Notes: generated by a model not told the origin, from the sequence alone. Shown: positions 43,000 to 52,166, counted from the stretch's first letter. The stretch is 64,000 nucleotides of DNA from Natronospira elongata (GCF_034931365.1 NZ_JAYGII010000006.1:62001-126000); one strand, 5' to 3'. A program made the numbers and translations.

Positions 43000-43925
43000 G
43001 TGCGTCCCTGTCTCTCGCGACTGACCGCCAGCCCCATGGCAGCCAGCAGCAGCGCTGCGCCCAGCCACCCCCAGCCCCCCAGCCGTTCGCCGTGGAGCAG
43101 CCAGGCCAGAATGTTGGCCGTCAGCGGCTCTGCCAGAATCAGCAGGCCCGCCGTCCCGGAGCTGACCAGCCGAAGGCCCGCATAGAACAGGACGTAGGCC
43201 ACTGCGGTGGGCATCAGGGCAATCCAGGCCAGTGCCGGCCACGTGGGTCCTTGGTTGGGCGGCAAGGCCCAGTTCCCCGGCATGACCACCACGGCCAATG
43301 CCACGGCCGCCACGGTCAGGCTCAGGGCAGTGGTCCACAGTGGGTCCTGCTCTGCCGGCAGCCCACGACCCGCCAGGGTCAGTACCGCGAAGCAGAAACT
43401 CGCTGCCAATGCCATGGGCAGGCCAAGACGCAGCCCTGCCGCACCCGGCAGCTCAGGGCCGCCACTGCCACTCACGACCAGGATCATGCCGATCACTGCC
43501 GCCAGCAGGGCCATGCCCACTCGCGCGGACGGTGCCTCGCCGTAGACTGGCCAGGCCATCAGGGCGGTGAGAATGGGAATGGTACAGATCGCCAGCAGCG
43601 TTGCCATGGCCACGCCGGTCGCCGCGATGGCGGAAAAATAGCCGGCCTGGAAGCCGGCCAGGCAGAGACCCATCAGCAGAGTCAGGCCCAGGGGACGCAG
43701 TCCCTCGACTGGCCTGCGGGGAGCGATGATCGCTGCCAGCGCCAGGAGCAGTGGGGCCGCCAGGCCCATGCGCCAGAAACCGATCTCAAGGGCGGTGGCG
43801 GTTTCCGACTCATAGATCCAGCGTGAGGCGACGCCTGCCGTTCCCCAGAGGCAGGCGGCACCGGCTACCAGCAGGGCACCCGCCATCGCCGGCGAGGGGG
43901 AAGTGAGGGTCCTGGGCTGGGCCAT
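42996..43925 (-). CDS. DMT-superfamily (EamA) transporter
   Basis: 309 residues from ATG 43925, which has AAGG eight bases upstream; the open frame extends well beyond but would cross the divergent promoter. Ten transmembrane helices in two EamA repeats (AGAACLWGTAGVASRWIY and the matching second half, ending AEPLTANILAWLLHGERLGG). Likely exports amino acids or metabolites; specificity unknown. Confidence 0.9.
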   Translation of the reverse strand: MAQPRTLTSPSPAMAGALLVAGAACLWGTAGVASRWIYESETATALEIGFWRMGLAAPLLLALAAIIAPRRPVEGLRPLGLTLLMGLCLAGFQAGYFSAIAATGVAMATLLAICTIPILTALMAWPVYGEAPSARVGMALLAAVIGMILVVSGSGGPELPGAAGLRLGLPMALAASFCFAVLTLAGRGLPAEQDPLWTTALSLTVAAVALAVVVMPGNWALPPNQGPTWPALAWIALMPTAVAYVLFYAGLRLVSSGTAGLLILAEPLTANILAWLLHGERLGGWGWLGAALLLAAMGLAVSRERQGRT

Positions 43926-43993
43926 GCTGATCATCCTTGCCAGAAAATATTTAGCTGCCACTATACAAGGGAGAGACACAGGGAGGGGATGGC

Positions 43994-46072
43994 ATGTTGA
44001 GAGGGTTAGTCGTATTCGCCATGGGCTTGCTTGTGGTTGGCTGCGAGCGCTCGGACGAGGCGCCCACGCCCACAGGCAATGGCGGTGGCTATGTGGAGAC
44101 CGGCGATCTCCCTGCCCTGGAGAGTCGCGGCCAATTGCGCATCCTGGTCCATCGACGAGCCGAGGATTATCTCCCCAGGGACGGATATCCCTTTGATCTG
44201 GAACGCCAGATGGCCGAGCGCTACGCCCGGTCTCGCGGCCTGGAGCCCGTGATTGTGCCCCTGGATGATTATGGTGATTTGATCCCTGCACTCCTGGACG
44301 GCCGCGGTGATCTGATCGCCGCCAACATGACTGCCACCGCTGATCGCCGTGATCAGGTGAATTTCACGGTCGGTCTGGACCAGACACGGGAGTTGGTGGT
44401 GGGTCGGGCCGATGGCCCGCAAGCGGATTCGGTGGAGGCCCTGTTCGGGCATCGAGTGGGGGTGATGCGGGACACGGCTTTCTGGGAAGTGGCCCAATCA
44501 CGTCTTGCGGACCGTGAAGGTATTGAGTTGATCCCCCTGCCTGCCACCCACAGCAGTGACGATGTATTGGATGAACTGGCAGAGGGGGCGTTTGATTTCG
44601 CCATCCAGGACAGCAACGTGCTGGACGTTGTTGAAAACTATCGGACGGAGCTGCGCCGCCAGTTCCCCCTGGGCGACTCGCGGCCGCTGGCCTGGGCGGT
44701 GCGTCCGGACAATCCGGAGCTCGAGCGCAGCCTCAACCGCTTCCTCACCCGTGAACGCCTGACCCGGTCGGAGATCGAGGCCCACCGGGATGATCTGGCG
44801 GGCATCCGTGAGCGTCGCGTGCTCAGGGTGATCACGCGCAACAATGCGGCCAGCTACTACCTCTATCGGGGAGAATTGGTCGGTTTTGAATACGAATTGG
44901 CAAAACGCTTTGCCGATGCCCTTGGTGTTCGCCTGCAGATGGTCGTGGCCCGTGATCACGAGGACATGATTCCCATGTTGAAGGAAGGTCGTGGCGACAT
45001 GATCGCCGCCTTCCTGACCCGCACGGATGAGCGTGAGGCCAGAGGCATCCGTTTTTCCCGCCCCTACCATTACGCCACCGAAACGGTCGTCGCTCGCAAG
45101 GGCGAGGCACCTCTGGATTCGCCCGAGGACCTGGCCGGACGTACCCTTCATTTGCGCCGCGCCAGCAGCTATTGGGGGACGGCTCAGGCCCTTGTCGAGG
45201 AGGGTATCGAACTGGAATTGGCCACTGTCCCGGCCAATATGGAGACCGAGGAAATCATTGCCCGGGTGGCGACCGGAGAATTCGACCTGACCGTTGCCGA
45301 CAGTCACATCCTGCAATCCAAGATGACGACCCGTGATGATGTTCATGGGGTATTGGCACTGGGCGAGCCAGTGGCCCATGGCTGGGCGGTTCGCGAGGAC
45401 ACCCCCCGGCTGTTGGCGGCGATCAATGGTTTCTGGGATGCCGAGTATCGGGGCTTGCACTACAACATTTTCTATCGTCGCTATTTCGAGGATGACAGCC
45501 GGATTCGGGCTCACCGAGCCGGGCGGATCGGGCCCATGGATGGGGGTGAACTGTCGCCCTGGGATGAGCTGGTCCGGGAATACGCTGAGCGCTATGACTT
45601 TGACTGGCGCCTGATTCTGTCCCAGATGTATCAGGAATCCCGTTTTGATCCCGAGGCGGTATCCTGGGTCGGTGCCAGGGGTTTGATGCAGGTCATGCCG
45701 CGAACCGGGCGGGAACTGGGCATGTCGCCCCTGGATGATCCCGAGGTAAGCGTTCACGCCGGTACCCGCTATATGGACTGGTTGCGTGATCGCTTCCCGG
45801 ATCGCCTGCCCGTGGACGAACGCACCTGGTTCAGCCTGGCGGCCTATAATGCCGGCATCGGCCACGTTCGTGATGCCCGCCGGTTGGCGGCCAGCAAGGG
45901 CTGGGATCCGGATCGCTGGTTCGGTAACGTGGAGGAGGCCATGCTGCTGTTATCCGAGCCTCGCTATCACCAGCAGGCCCGGCATGGTTATGTTCGGGGG
46001 CGCGAACCCTACCACTACGTCCGCCATATTCGTGATCGTTACCGGGCCTATGTCAGCCTGACCGAGGACTGA
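43994..46072 (+). CDS. Lytic transglycosylase lipoprotein with two solute-binding domains (MltF-like)
   Basis: 692 residues. Lipobox Cys17 (LLVVGC), then two SBP_bac_3 domains, about residues 45-265 and 275-495 (second starts RVLRVITRNNAASYYLYRGE), then an SLT domain about 530-650. The catalytic Glu548 is in MYQESRFDPEAVSWVGARGL, followed by MQVMPRTG and AYNAGIGH. E. coli MltF has one solute-binding domain; a second is unusual and could regulate the muramidase by two ligands. Expected as a periplasm-facing lipoprotein cleaving peptidoglycan. Confidence 0.93.
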   Translation: MLRGLVVFAMGLLVVGCERSDEAPTPTGNGGGYVETGDLPALESRGQLRILVHRRAEDYLPRDGYPFDLERQMAERYARSRGLEPVIVPLDDYGDLIPALLDGRGDLIAANMTATADRRDQVNFTVGLDQTRELVVGRADGPQADSVEALFGHRVGVMRDTAFWEVAQSRLADREGIELIPLPATHSSDDVLDELAEGAFDFAIQDSNVLDVVENYRTELRRQFPLGDSRPLAWAVRPDNPELERSLNRFLTRERLTRSEIEAHRDDLAGIRERRVLRVITRNNAASYYLYRGELVGFEYELAKRFADALGVRLQMVVARDHEDMIPMLKEGRGDMIAAFLTRTDEREARGIRFSRPYHYATETVVARKGEAPLDSPEDLAGRTLHLRRASSYWGTAQALVEEGIELELATVPANMETEEIIARVATGEFDLTVADSHILQSKMTTRDDVHGVLALGEPVAHGWAVREDTPRLLAAINGFWDAEYRGLHYNIFYRRYFEDDSRIRAHRAGRIGPMDGGELSPWDELVREYAERYDFDWRLILSQMYQESRFDPEAVSWVGARGLMQVMPRTGRELGMSPLDDPEVSVHAGTRYMDWLRDRFPDRLPVDERTWFSLAAYNAGIGHVRDARRLAASKGWDPDRWFGNVEEAMLLLSEPRYHQQARHGYVRGREPYHYVRHIRDRYRAYVSLTED

Positions 46073-46078
46073 AACTTC

Positions 46079-46990
46079 ATGGCCAGTGTCATCAACCCGC
46101 GCATCCCCGAGTTTCGATCCTGGCCAGCGGCCAGAGTGGATAGGGGCGATGTGATGACCCTGGTCCGCTTTCTGGAAGCTCACCCCCGCACTCTGGTGCT
46201 GAGTGGGGCCGGGTGCAGCACGGATTCCGGCATTCCCGCCTATCGCGACGCCCATGGCCGCTGGACCCGGCGGCAACCCATCCAGTACCAGGCCTTCATG
46301 TCCAGCGAGTCCACCCGTCGTCGCTATTGGGCCAGGAGTTATCTGGGCTGGCCGCGCATGCAGGCCGCCCGCCCTAACCCCGCCCACCGGGCCCTGGCCG
46401 AGCTGCAATCGGCCGGACTGCTGGGCGGCCTGGTGACCCAGAACGTGGATGGCCTGCATCAGCGTGCGGGTTCCTCGGACGTGGTGGAGCTGCACGGGAC
46501 CCTGTCTCGCGTCCTCTGCCAGCACTGCGGTCTGAAACTGGGTCGGGATGCACTGCAATCTGAGCTGAATGCCTGTAATCCAGGCTGGCAGGCCCGGGTT
46601 GAGGGCATCAACCCGGATGGTGATGCGGAACTGGATGAGGCCGCGCACCGGGGGTTCAACTTTATTGATTGCCCCGAGTGCAGCGGCATTCTCAAGCCGG
46701 ATGTGGTCTTCTTCGGCGAGAACGTCCCTGCACAGCGGGTGGAGCGGGTTCGTGCCTTGCTCGGTGATTGTGATGCCCTGCTGATAGTCGGCTCATCGCT
46801 GGCCGTATGGTCCGGCTTCCGATTCGCCCGGGAAGCGGCCCTGGCAGGCCTGCCCGTGGTCGCCGTCAATCAGGGCCGCACCCGCGCCGATGACCTCCTC
46901 CGTTTCAAGGTGGAGGCCTCCTGTCATCAGGTCCTGGCCACGGTGGGTGAAAGATTGGCCGCGCCCAAGGTGTTTGGCAAGGATCGCTAG
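46079..46990 (+). CDS. NAD-dependent protein deacylase (sirtuin, SIRT4-like)
   Basis: 303 residues. The NAD-binding motif is GAGCSTDSGIPAYRD, the catalytic His region is QNVDGLHQRAG then ELHG, and the zinc ligands are CQHC and CPEC. The latter two pairs are separated by a long loop, as in class II (SIRT4-type) sirtuins. It removes acyl groups from lysines using NAD+. The ATG lies six bases after the transglycosylase stop, so the genes are likely co-transcribed. Confidence 0.94.
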   Translation: MASVINPRIPEFRSWPAARVDRGDVMTLVRFLEAHPRTLVLSGAGCSTDSGIPAYRDAHGRWTRRQPIQYQAFMSSESTRRRYWARSYLGWPRMQAARPNPAHRALAELQSAGLLGGLVTQNVDGLHQRAGSSDVVELHGTLSRVLCQHCGLKLGRDALQSELNACNPGWQARVEGINPDGDAELDEAAHRGFNFIDCPECSGILKPDVVFFGENVPAQRVERVRALLGDCDALLIVGSSLAVWSGFRFAREAALAGLPVVAVNQGRTRADDLLRFKVEASCHQVLATVGERLAAPKVFGKDR

Positions 46991-47736
46991 TTCAGCCTCG
47001 GGCTTGGGGTGAATAGGCTGGGCTGCTCTTGCGCCCAGGCCCCCAGGTCCGGGACCTGGCCAGCGAGGCCGTCAATCAGGGCCCGCCTGGCTGACGGCAT
47101 TTGCAGCCAATTGGGACTCCCCAGGCGGAAGTCCATGTCCTGCCAGAAACTCCGTAATCGATTGCCCAGCATTGCCCGGGGGATGATCGGCAGGGGATAA
47201 AGCCCCTCGAGGTCAATCAGCGAGAGCCGTGGCTCTGTCTGGTCATAGTGGTTGAAGTGAACAAAAAAATTGTGGCAGCGCGGGTCCTGGTGATGAATCC
47301 CGGCCTTGTGCAGGCGCCCGAAGACCCTTCCCATGGAATGCAGCAATAACCTCAAACGCGGCATTTCCGTGCCCACCTGCTTCAGCCATTGGTCCAGTCG
47401 TACGCCGCCCACATCACGGGTGACCACATAGGCGAGGGGGCGTGGCTGAGATCTTGCCCGCAGAATGCCACAGGACTCGGTACTCGCCGAGTCGAGTCCG
47501 GCTGCCTGCAGCCTCTGGGCCATCTCCCGAGCATGATGGGGTGGTCGGAGCCGGTGCTTGATTCGGTCGCGCAGGCGACAGATGGGCATGGCCTTGATGA
47601 ACAGGGGGAGGCCTTCGGGGCAGTTCAGCTTGACCACGCGGGTCCTGCAGTCATCGCCACGGGCGAGCCGGGCAAGCAGCTTCTGTACTCTCGAGTGATT
47701 GCAGTCAATTGGATCTATCTGTTGAACCGGGGTCAC
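46987..47736 (-). CDS. Lipopolysaccharide kinase InaA-like protein
   Basis: 249 residues from GTG 47736, with GGAG eight bases upstream. The open frame extends to 47895 but would include the terminator of the upstream gene, so the shorter form is preferred. It has a kinase-like fold: VVKLNCPEGLPLFIKAM near the N-terminus, a catalytic loop HHQDPRCHNFFVHF and a metal site LSLIDLEGLYPLP. Similar proteins (InaA, WaaP/RfaP) phosphorylate LPS core sugars. Four bases overlap with the convergent sirtuin gene. Confidence 0.8.
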   Translation of the reverse strand: MTPVQQIDPIDCNHSRVQKLLARLARGDDCRTRVVKLNCPEGLPLFIKAMPICRLRDRIKHRLRPPHHAREMAQRLQAAGLDSASTESCGILRARSQPRPLAYVVTRDVGGVRLDQWLKQVGTEMPRLRLLLHSMGRVFGRLHKAGIHHQDPRCHNFFVHFNHYDQTEPRLSLIDLEGLYPLPIIPRAMLGNRLRSFWQDMDFRLGSPNWLQMPSARRALIDGLAGQVPDLGAWAQEQPSLFTPSPRLN

Positions 47737-47792
47737 GAGGTTTCTCCGCCAGGACGTTGGCGGATAGACCCGGTCAGGGCGGGTGTCGTTAC

Positions 47793-47827
47793 AAAAAAAG
47801 CAAGGGCCGTGGCGGCGGCCCTTGCTT
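47793..47827 (-). terminator. Terminator of the universal stress protein gene
   Basis: An 11-bp stem (AAGCAAGGGCC and complement, eight-base loop) followed on the minus strand by seven T residues. Confidence 0.92.
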
Positions 47828-47843
47828 GCAGAAGGCGGCCTGC

Positions 47844-48773
47844 CTACTTCGTCGCGGCGGCAAAGCCCTCCGGCTTGATCGCCAGGACGTCGCATTCCAG
47901 GTTGCCGAGAATGGCCTCGGCGGTACTGCCCATGATCAGGCGGGTCAGGCCCTTACGGGTGACCGTGCCCATCACCAGCAGATCCACGCCCTGTTCCCGG
48001 GTGAAATCGGGAATCGCACGGCGCGCGGTGGCATCGATGAAATGGGCGTGGCTGGGGTCAACGTCGAAGCGGTCAGTGAGTTGCCGCAGGGCATTGCGGT
48101 GGTGAGTGGCGATTTCCTCACGGACCTTCTCGAATTGCAGCGCAGGACCTTCAATAGGTGAGTTGGCCCCCAGGGGCTGGGTCTGGCAGGCGTGAATGAC
48201 ATCCAGCCGCGCCTCATAGTGCTTGGCCAGGGATTGGGCGGTGGTCAGAATGCGTTCATCCAGTTCCGCCGGCTTGCCGCGCTCATGGAAGGGGTCCACC
48301 GCAGCGGCGATACGTCCGGGCTTGTCCTTGCTGGTGGACTTGACCAGCATCAGGGGGACCGGGCAGCGGCGCAACAGGTGCCAGTCCAAAGGGGTGAAAA
48401 AGGCGCGCGACAGACGGGAGCCGGCGTCGCAGTCCTTGACCACCAGGTCGTAGTCGCCCTCCGCCACTGTCTCCAGGACCTTGTCCGCCAATGGTCGACC
48501 GGTCTTCACACGGGTCTCGATCTCAATGCCATCTTCCCCCAGGGAGTCAGCCAGGTTGTTCAGCCACTGGGCCGTCTCCTGCTCCCAGATATCGATGGCC
48601 TGACGGGTCAGGGCATCCCCCATCAAGCCGGATTCCACAATCGTCTGGTGGTCCTCGAACACCGCCAGGGTGAGGCTGGCACCGTGGTCGCGGGCCATGG
48701 CCAGGGCTCGCTGTGCCGCCCGGTTCTTGTCCAGGGACGGGTCGAGGATGGCGAGTATGCGACTGGTCTTCAT
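47844..48773 (-). CDS. Tandem universal stress protein (two UspA domains)
   Basis: 309 residues from ATG 48773, with GGAG eight bases upstream. Two UspA domains: the first opens SRILAILDPSLDKNRAAQRA; the second ends with the ATP-binding-type signature VMGTVTRKGLTRLIMGSTAE followed by CDVLAIKP. The first domain lacks that Gly-rich loop. Tandem Usp proteins of this E. coli UspE type act in redox, starvation or anaerobic stress. A perfect FNR/Anr box lies upstream in class II position, so oxygen-limited induction is likely. Confidence 0.92.
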   Translation of the reverse strand: MKTSRILAILDPSLDKNRAAQRALAMARDHGASLTLAVFEDHQTIVESGLMGDALTRQAIDIWEQETAQWLNNLADSLGEDGIEIETRVKTGRPLADKVLETVAEGDYDLVVKDCDAGSRLSRAFFTPLDWHLLRRCPVPLMLVKSTSKDKPGRIAAAVDPFHERGKPAELDERILTTAQSLAKHYEARLDVIHACQTQPLGANSPIEGPALQFEKVREEIATHHRNALRQLTDRFDVDPSHAHFIDATARRAIPDFTREQGVDLLVMGTVTRKGLTRLIMGSTAEAILGNLECDVLAIKPEGFAAATK

Positions 48774-48887
48774 GGCTGGGTTCTCCTTCGGCATTGTTTC
48801 CCGGGCCATCACTGCCCCAGCAGCGAGGTCCGGTTCATATTCGAATTCTCTTTCCCAAGATACTATTCGTGGTTCAGGGAAACCAGA

Positions 48888-48901
48888 TTGATCTGCATCA
48901 A
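48888..48901 (-). promoter_or_regulatory. FNR/Anr box and class II promoter of the Usp gene
   Basis: TTGATCTGCATCAA matches TTGAT-N4-ATCAA exactly. On the minus strand TAGTAT (48865-48860) starts 29.5 bp from the centre, predicting transcription from about 48853 and an 80-nt leader. The divergent small secreted protein could also be affected. Confidence 0.75.
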
Positions 48902-48998
48902 GCGAGCCGTGATTCGGTCGGCATTTGAGTGCGGACGGCGGAAGTGAGAAGCTGTTACCGGTGGAGGGGGTCCACGTGGATGAAGAAGGAGGTAGTCC

Positions 48999-49253
48999 AT
49001 GATCAAGCGAATGCTGATCCTCATGGTCCTCATGGCTTTGCCGGCACTGGCCTGGGCTCATACCTGCCCGGCTTACGAGGATATGATCAACGAATCCCTC
49101 GAAATGGCGGAGGAGATGGGCCTTTCCGATGAAACCGTGACGGAAATCGAGTCGTTGCGGGACGAGGGCATGCGCCATCACGAAGAGGGCGATCACGACA
49201 CGGCCATCGCCCTCTTGGACGAGGCCCTGTCTCTGATTGAGAGCGGCGGCTGA
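48999..49253 (+). CDS. Small secreted acidic protein
   Basis: 84 residues. Signal peptide MIKRMLILMVLMALPALAWA, then a 64-residue acidic helical domain with a TPR-like feel (HHEEGDHDTAIALLDEALSL). AGGAGGT lies just before the ATG. Periplasmic, function unknown. Divergent from uspA, so the FNR box may influence it. Confidence 0.7.
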   Translation: MIKRMLILMVLMALPALAWAHTCPAYEDMINESLEMAEEMGLSDETVTEIESLRDEGMRHHEEGDHDTAIALLDEALSLIESGG

Positions 49254-49270
49254 TCAGCCCGGCCGGTGCG

Positions 49271-49295
49271 GGTCCCCGGCAGTCTGCCGGGGACC
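49271..49295 (+). other. Hairpin between small membrane and secreted protein genes
   Basis: GGTCCCCGGCA and its complement form an 11-bp stem around GTC. It lacks a T-run, so it is more likely an RNA-processing or Rho-assisted end than an intrinsic terminator. Confidence 0.45.
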
Positions 49296-49333
49296 GATTC
49301 TCAGCGTGGCCCGAGATATGAGGACAGGGTGCG

Positions 49334-49597
49334 GTGGAAGACAATCCCTACAAGCAGGCGGAAGTTCGGGCCCGGGCCCTGCGTGATTTTCTGATCCACC
49401 TGCTGATCTTTGTGCCCTCCGCCGGTCTGTTGCTGCTGTTCCAGTGGCTGGCGGGCGAGTCTCAGACCTGGATCAACTGGCTGCTGCTGTTCTGGCTGTT
49501 CGGCCTCGGTCTGCACGGCATTTCCCTGCTAAATCCCTTCGCCCGTGTGATGCGCCTGCTGGATGAGGATCGCCTGCGGGACCGCAGTCGCCGCTAG
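49334..49597 (+). CDS. 2TM-domain membrane protein
   Basis: 87 residues from GTG 49334 (GAGGA about 11 bases upstream). It matches the 2TM domain type: an N-terminal basic helix (YKQAEVRARALRDFLIHLLI), two transmembrane helices separated by a Trp-containing turn (SQTWINWLLLFWLFGLGLHG), and a basic tail. Function unknown. Four bases overlap with the end of the convergent transporter. Confidence 0.7.
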   Translation: MEDNPYKQAEVRARALRDFLIHLLIFVPSAGLLLLFQWLAGESQTWINWLLLFWLFGLGLHGISLLNPFARVMRLLDEDRLRDRSRR

Positions 49598-50871
49598 CCG
49601 CTCAGCCGCCAGCCGATCCAGGCCAGCGAAAAACCCACCAGGAATGCCAGACCCAGCCAGCTCAGTCCCCGGAGGACGGGGCCGGGGCGCTCTGCTGTCG
49701 GCATCCAGGGGCCGGTCACTGCTCGCAGGTTGAGCCAGGCGAGAATGGGGGCCGAGAGAAAGGAGACGGTGGTGGCGAAATCCACCAGGGTGGTGAAGGC
49801 GCCACCAAAGTAGCGAATAATCACCAGGGCGCCGGCGGCGACCAGCAGAAAAGCGGCAACATACACCCTTGGCCCGCTGTCGGGGCTCATCTCCCGGCCC
49901 GGCAACAGAAAACCCGCCAGGGCGGTGAGCACGCGGGGATAGGCATCGCTGACCGCCAGGGTCGTGCTGAACATTACCACCAGAGCCGTGAATAGAATCA
50001 CCGGCACACTCCAGTCTCCCAGCAGCTGGCCGTAGAGTTGGGCGAACTGGCTGGAGAAGGCCACGGCACTGTCCGAGAAGCGCTCACCGCTGCCGAACAT
50101 GACCAGGGCGCCGAGCACCAGGAAACAGGCGGCCAGCAGGGTGGCGCCGGCATAACCGATCTTGAAATCCAGCAGGGCGTGGCGGACGCTGACCCGCTGA
50201 CCGGTGCTGCGGCTACGCTCCATGGCCCATAGAGAGTGCCAGGCGGCCACATCCAGAGGGATGGGCATCCATCCCATCAACGCCAGCAGGAAGGCAATGC
50301 CGGCGCCGGTCCAGAGGCTGGACAACGGCGGTGCTGCGGTTTCCGCGGTCCATTCGCCGGGATTGAGCAGGGCGAGACTGACTGCGGCCAGCGTCAGGAC
50401 AGCCAGCACGGACATGATCAGTTTCATGCTCAGGTCCAGGCCCCGGAAACGCCCCAGCAGCAGGACCAGGCCGCATACCGCCAGGATGATTGCGGAGATC
50501 AGCACAGTATCCAGTTCGGGTGCAAACAGGCGGCTGGCCAGACCGGCGGTCACCAGGGTCACGCTGGCCAGAATCACGAACATCGTACCCACAGTGATCA
50601 GGACATAGAGGGACAAAGCCCAGCGGCCCTGGCGGCGATAGGCGGCAAGCAGGCTTTCACCCGTCGCCGCGGTATAGCGGGGACCAAATTCCAGGAAGGG
50701 ATATTTCAGCAGGCAGGTGATAAGGACCAGGCCCAGGAGCAGCAGGCCGTATTCGGCCCCCGCCCGGGTTGCCTGCACCAGATGCGATACGCCCACGGCG
50801 GCGCCGGCCATCAGCAGACCGGGGCCGAGGGCATGGAGCCAGGCACGGGGTTGGGCTGACGCTTGCGTCAC
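49594..50871 (-). CDS. Divergent NRAMP-family transporter
   Basis: 425 residues from GTG 50871, which has GGGAGAAG just upstream; longer frames would cross the msrA leader. Eleven transmembrane helices with the LeuT-type fold. The first helix, where manganese/iron NRAMPs have Asp-Pro-Gly-Asn, instead reads AGAAVGVSHLVQATRAGAEY. The sixth has LALMGWMPIPLDVAAW. Loss of the metal-ligand motif suggests another substrate or a non-metal role within the family. Confidence 0.85.
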   Translation of the reverse strand: MTQASAQPRAWLHALGPGLLMAGAAVGVSHLVQATRAGAEYGLLLLGLVLITCLLKYPFLEFGPRYTAATGESLLAAYRRQGRWALSLYVLITVGTMFVILASVTLVTAGLASRLFAPELDTVLISAIILAVCGLVLLLGRFRGLDLSMKLIMSVLAVLTLAAVSLALLNPGEWTAETAAPPLSSLWTGAGIAFLLALMGWMPIPLDVAAWHSLWAMERSRSTGQRVSVRHALLDFKIGYAGATLLAACFLVLGALVMFGSGERFSDSAVAFSSQFAQLYGQLLGDWSVPVILFTALVVMFSTTLAVSDAYPRVLTALAGFLLPGREMSPDSGPRVYVAAFLLVAAGALVIIRYFGGAFTTLVDFATTVSFLSAPILAWLNLRAVTGPWMPTAERPGPVLRGLSWLGLAFLVGFSLAWIGWRLSG

Positions 50872-51028
50872 GGATACTTCTCCCTGGGGAATTTTGCGGG
50901 CCCTTGCGGGTCGAAAGGCGAAAGTAAAGCGCATTGGTGCCGCGGCCTGCAAATCCGGCCTCTCCCCAGGCCGGGGTTTTTCTGCCGCAGCCTTGATTTT
51001 GGGGCCCTTGGATGGAGACAATCTCCCC

Positions 51029-51505
51029 ATGAGCGAGAATAAAGCAACGTTTGGTGCCGGCTGTTTCTGGGGCGTGGAAGCCCGCTTCCGCGAGATTGAC
51101 GGGGTGCTGGACACCCAGGTCGGCTATCTGGGTGGGGATTTCGAGAATCCCAGCTACGAAGACGTTTGCTCCGGCGAGACGGGGCACGCTGAAGTGGTCC
51201 AGATGGTCTATGATTCAGAGAAGGTGTCTTATCAGGCCCTGCTTGAGGTGTTCTGGGAGATGCATGACCCCACCAGCCTCAATCGTCAGGGCCCGGATGT
51301 AGGCAGTCAGTATCGATCGGCGATTTTCTATCACGATGAGGCTCAGCGGCAGGCGGCAGAATCTGCGAAGCAGGCCCTGCAAGCATCCGGGCGTTTCCAG
51401 CGCCCCATCGTGACCGAGATCAGTCCGGCATCGACCTTTTACCGCGCGGAGGAGTATCATCAGCGGTATCTGGAAAAAAAGGGGCTGTCGAGCTGTGCCA
51501 TTTGA
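51029..51505 (+). CDS. msrA: Peptide methionine sulfoxide reductase MsrA
   Basis: 158 residues from ATG 51029. The catalytic Cys12 lies in ATFGAGCFWGVE, with GYLGG and the GHAEVVQMVYD segment following, and a recycling Cys near the C-terminus (LSSCAI). It reduces methionine-S-sulfoxide in proteins using thioredoxin. Divergent from the NRAMP-like gene. CTCC near the ATG gives a weak ribosome binding site. Confidence 0.96.
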   Translation: MSENKATFGAGCFWGVEARFREIDGVLDTQVGYLGGDFENPSYEDVCSGETGHAEVVQMVYDSEKVSYQALLEVFWEMHDPTSLNRQGPDVGSQYRSAIFYHDEAQRQAAESAKQALQASGRFQRPIVTEISPASTFYRAEEYHQRYLEKKGLSSCAI

Positions 51506-51568
51506 AGCACGGCCGGCGGCGGTTTTCGTGGCGGGGGGTCACGGCCGAATTAGGGATGGGAGGCAGCA

Positions 51569-51979
51569 ATGGGCAAGATCAGCAGTAGCGAAGATACCGA
51601 CGGCGGCGACGATCGCCGGGTATTCGGGCGCATCGACACCCAGCACCCGGTCAAGGTGCTGGACGGGCGGGATCATGCCCACCCGGCCCTTGCCCTGGAT
51701 ATTTCCCTGACCGGTCTGCAGTTGCTTTGCAACAATGAAACCGCCCGGCAGCTCCTGCCTGACAGTGTCCTGCGGGGGGAGCTTGGGGGCGAGGAATTGC
51801 GGGTGCAGATGCAATTGCCTCTGAAGGATGGCCGCTATTCCAATGTGGATGCCCGCTGTCGGGTGGTGGCCTGCCGGGACGATGATGGCGAGCGCTTCCG
51901 GATCGGGCTCCGCTATATCTGGTTTGAAAATTACACCTACGACGACCTCGAGCGGTTTATCGACGACTGGCTGCACTAG
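51569..51979 (+). CDS. Stand-alone PilZ-domain protein
   Basis: 136 residues. The c-di-GMP motifs are RRVFGR (RxxxR, about residues 16-21) and LDISLTG (DxSxxG) some 25 residues later, then the beta-barrel. A short acidic extension precedes the domain. Probable c-di-GMP receptor; target unknown. With the YcgR-like protein at 11.6 kb this gives two c-di-GMP readers in the window. Confidence 0.88.
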   Translation: MGKISSSEDTDGGDDRRVFGRIDTQHPVKVLDGRDHAHPALALDISLTGLQLLCNNETARQLLPDSVLRGELGGEELRVQMQLPLKDGRYSNVDARCRVVACRDDDGERFRIGLRYIWFENYTYDDLERFIDDWLH

Positions 51980-52166
51980 CTGGTCCTCCCGCCCGCCCCT
52001 GAACCCGCGATGAAACCAATCCACGGTGCCGAAGTCATATCGGTGTCGTAGGCCGTCCTGCTACCCTCTTCGGGTCGCTTTGACCGCACTCAGGCGGCGG
52101 ATGGCTGCGTTTTGCCCGCCGTGATGCCGGGTGAGATCCATTCAAGCATGACAATATGAGGACCAG

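Noticed and set aside
47737..47895. Longer start for the InaA-like kinase gene
   Set aside because: The extension would include the terminator of the upstream Usp gene and has no good start signal.
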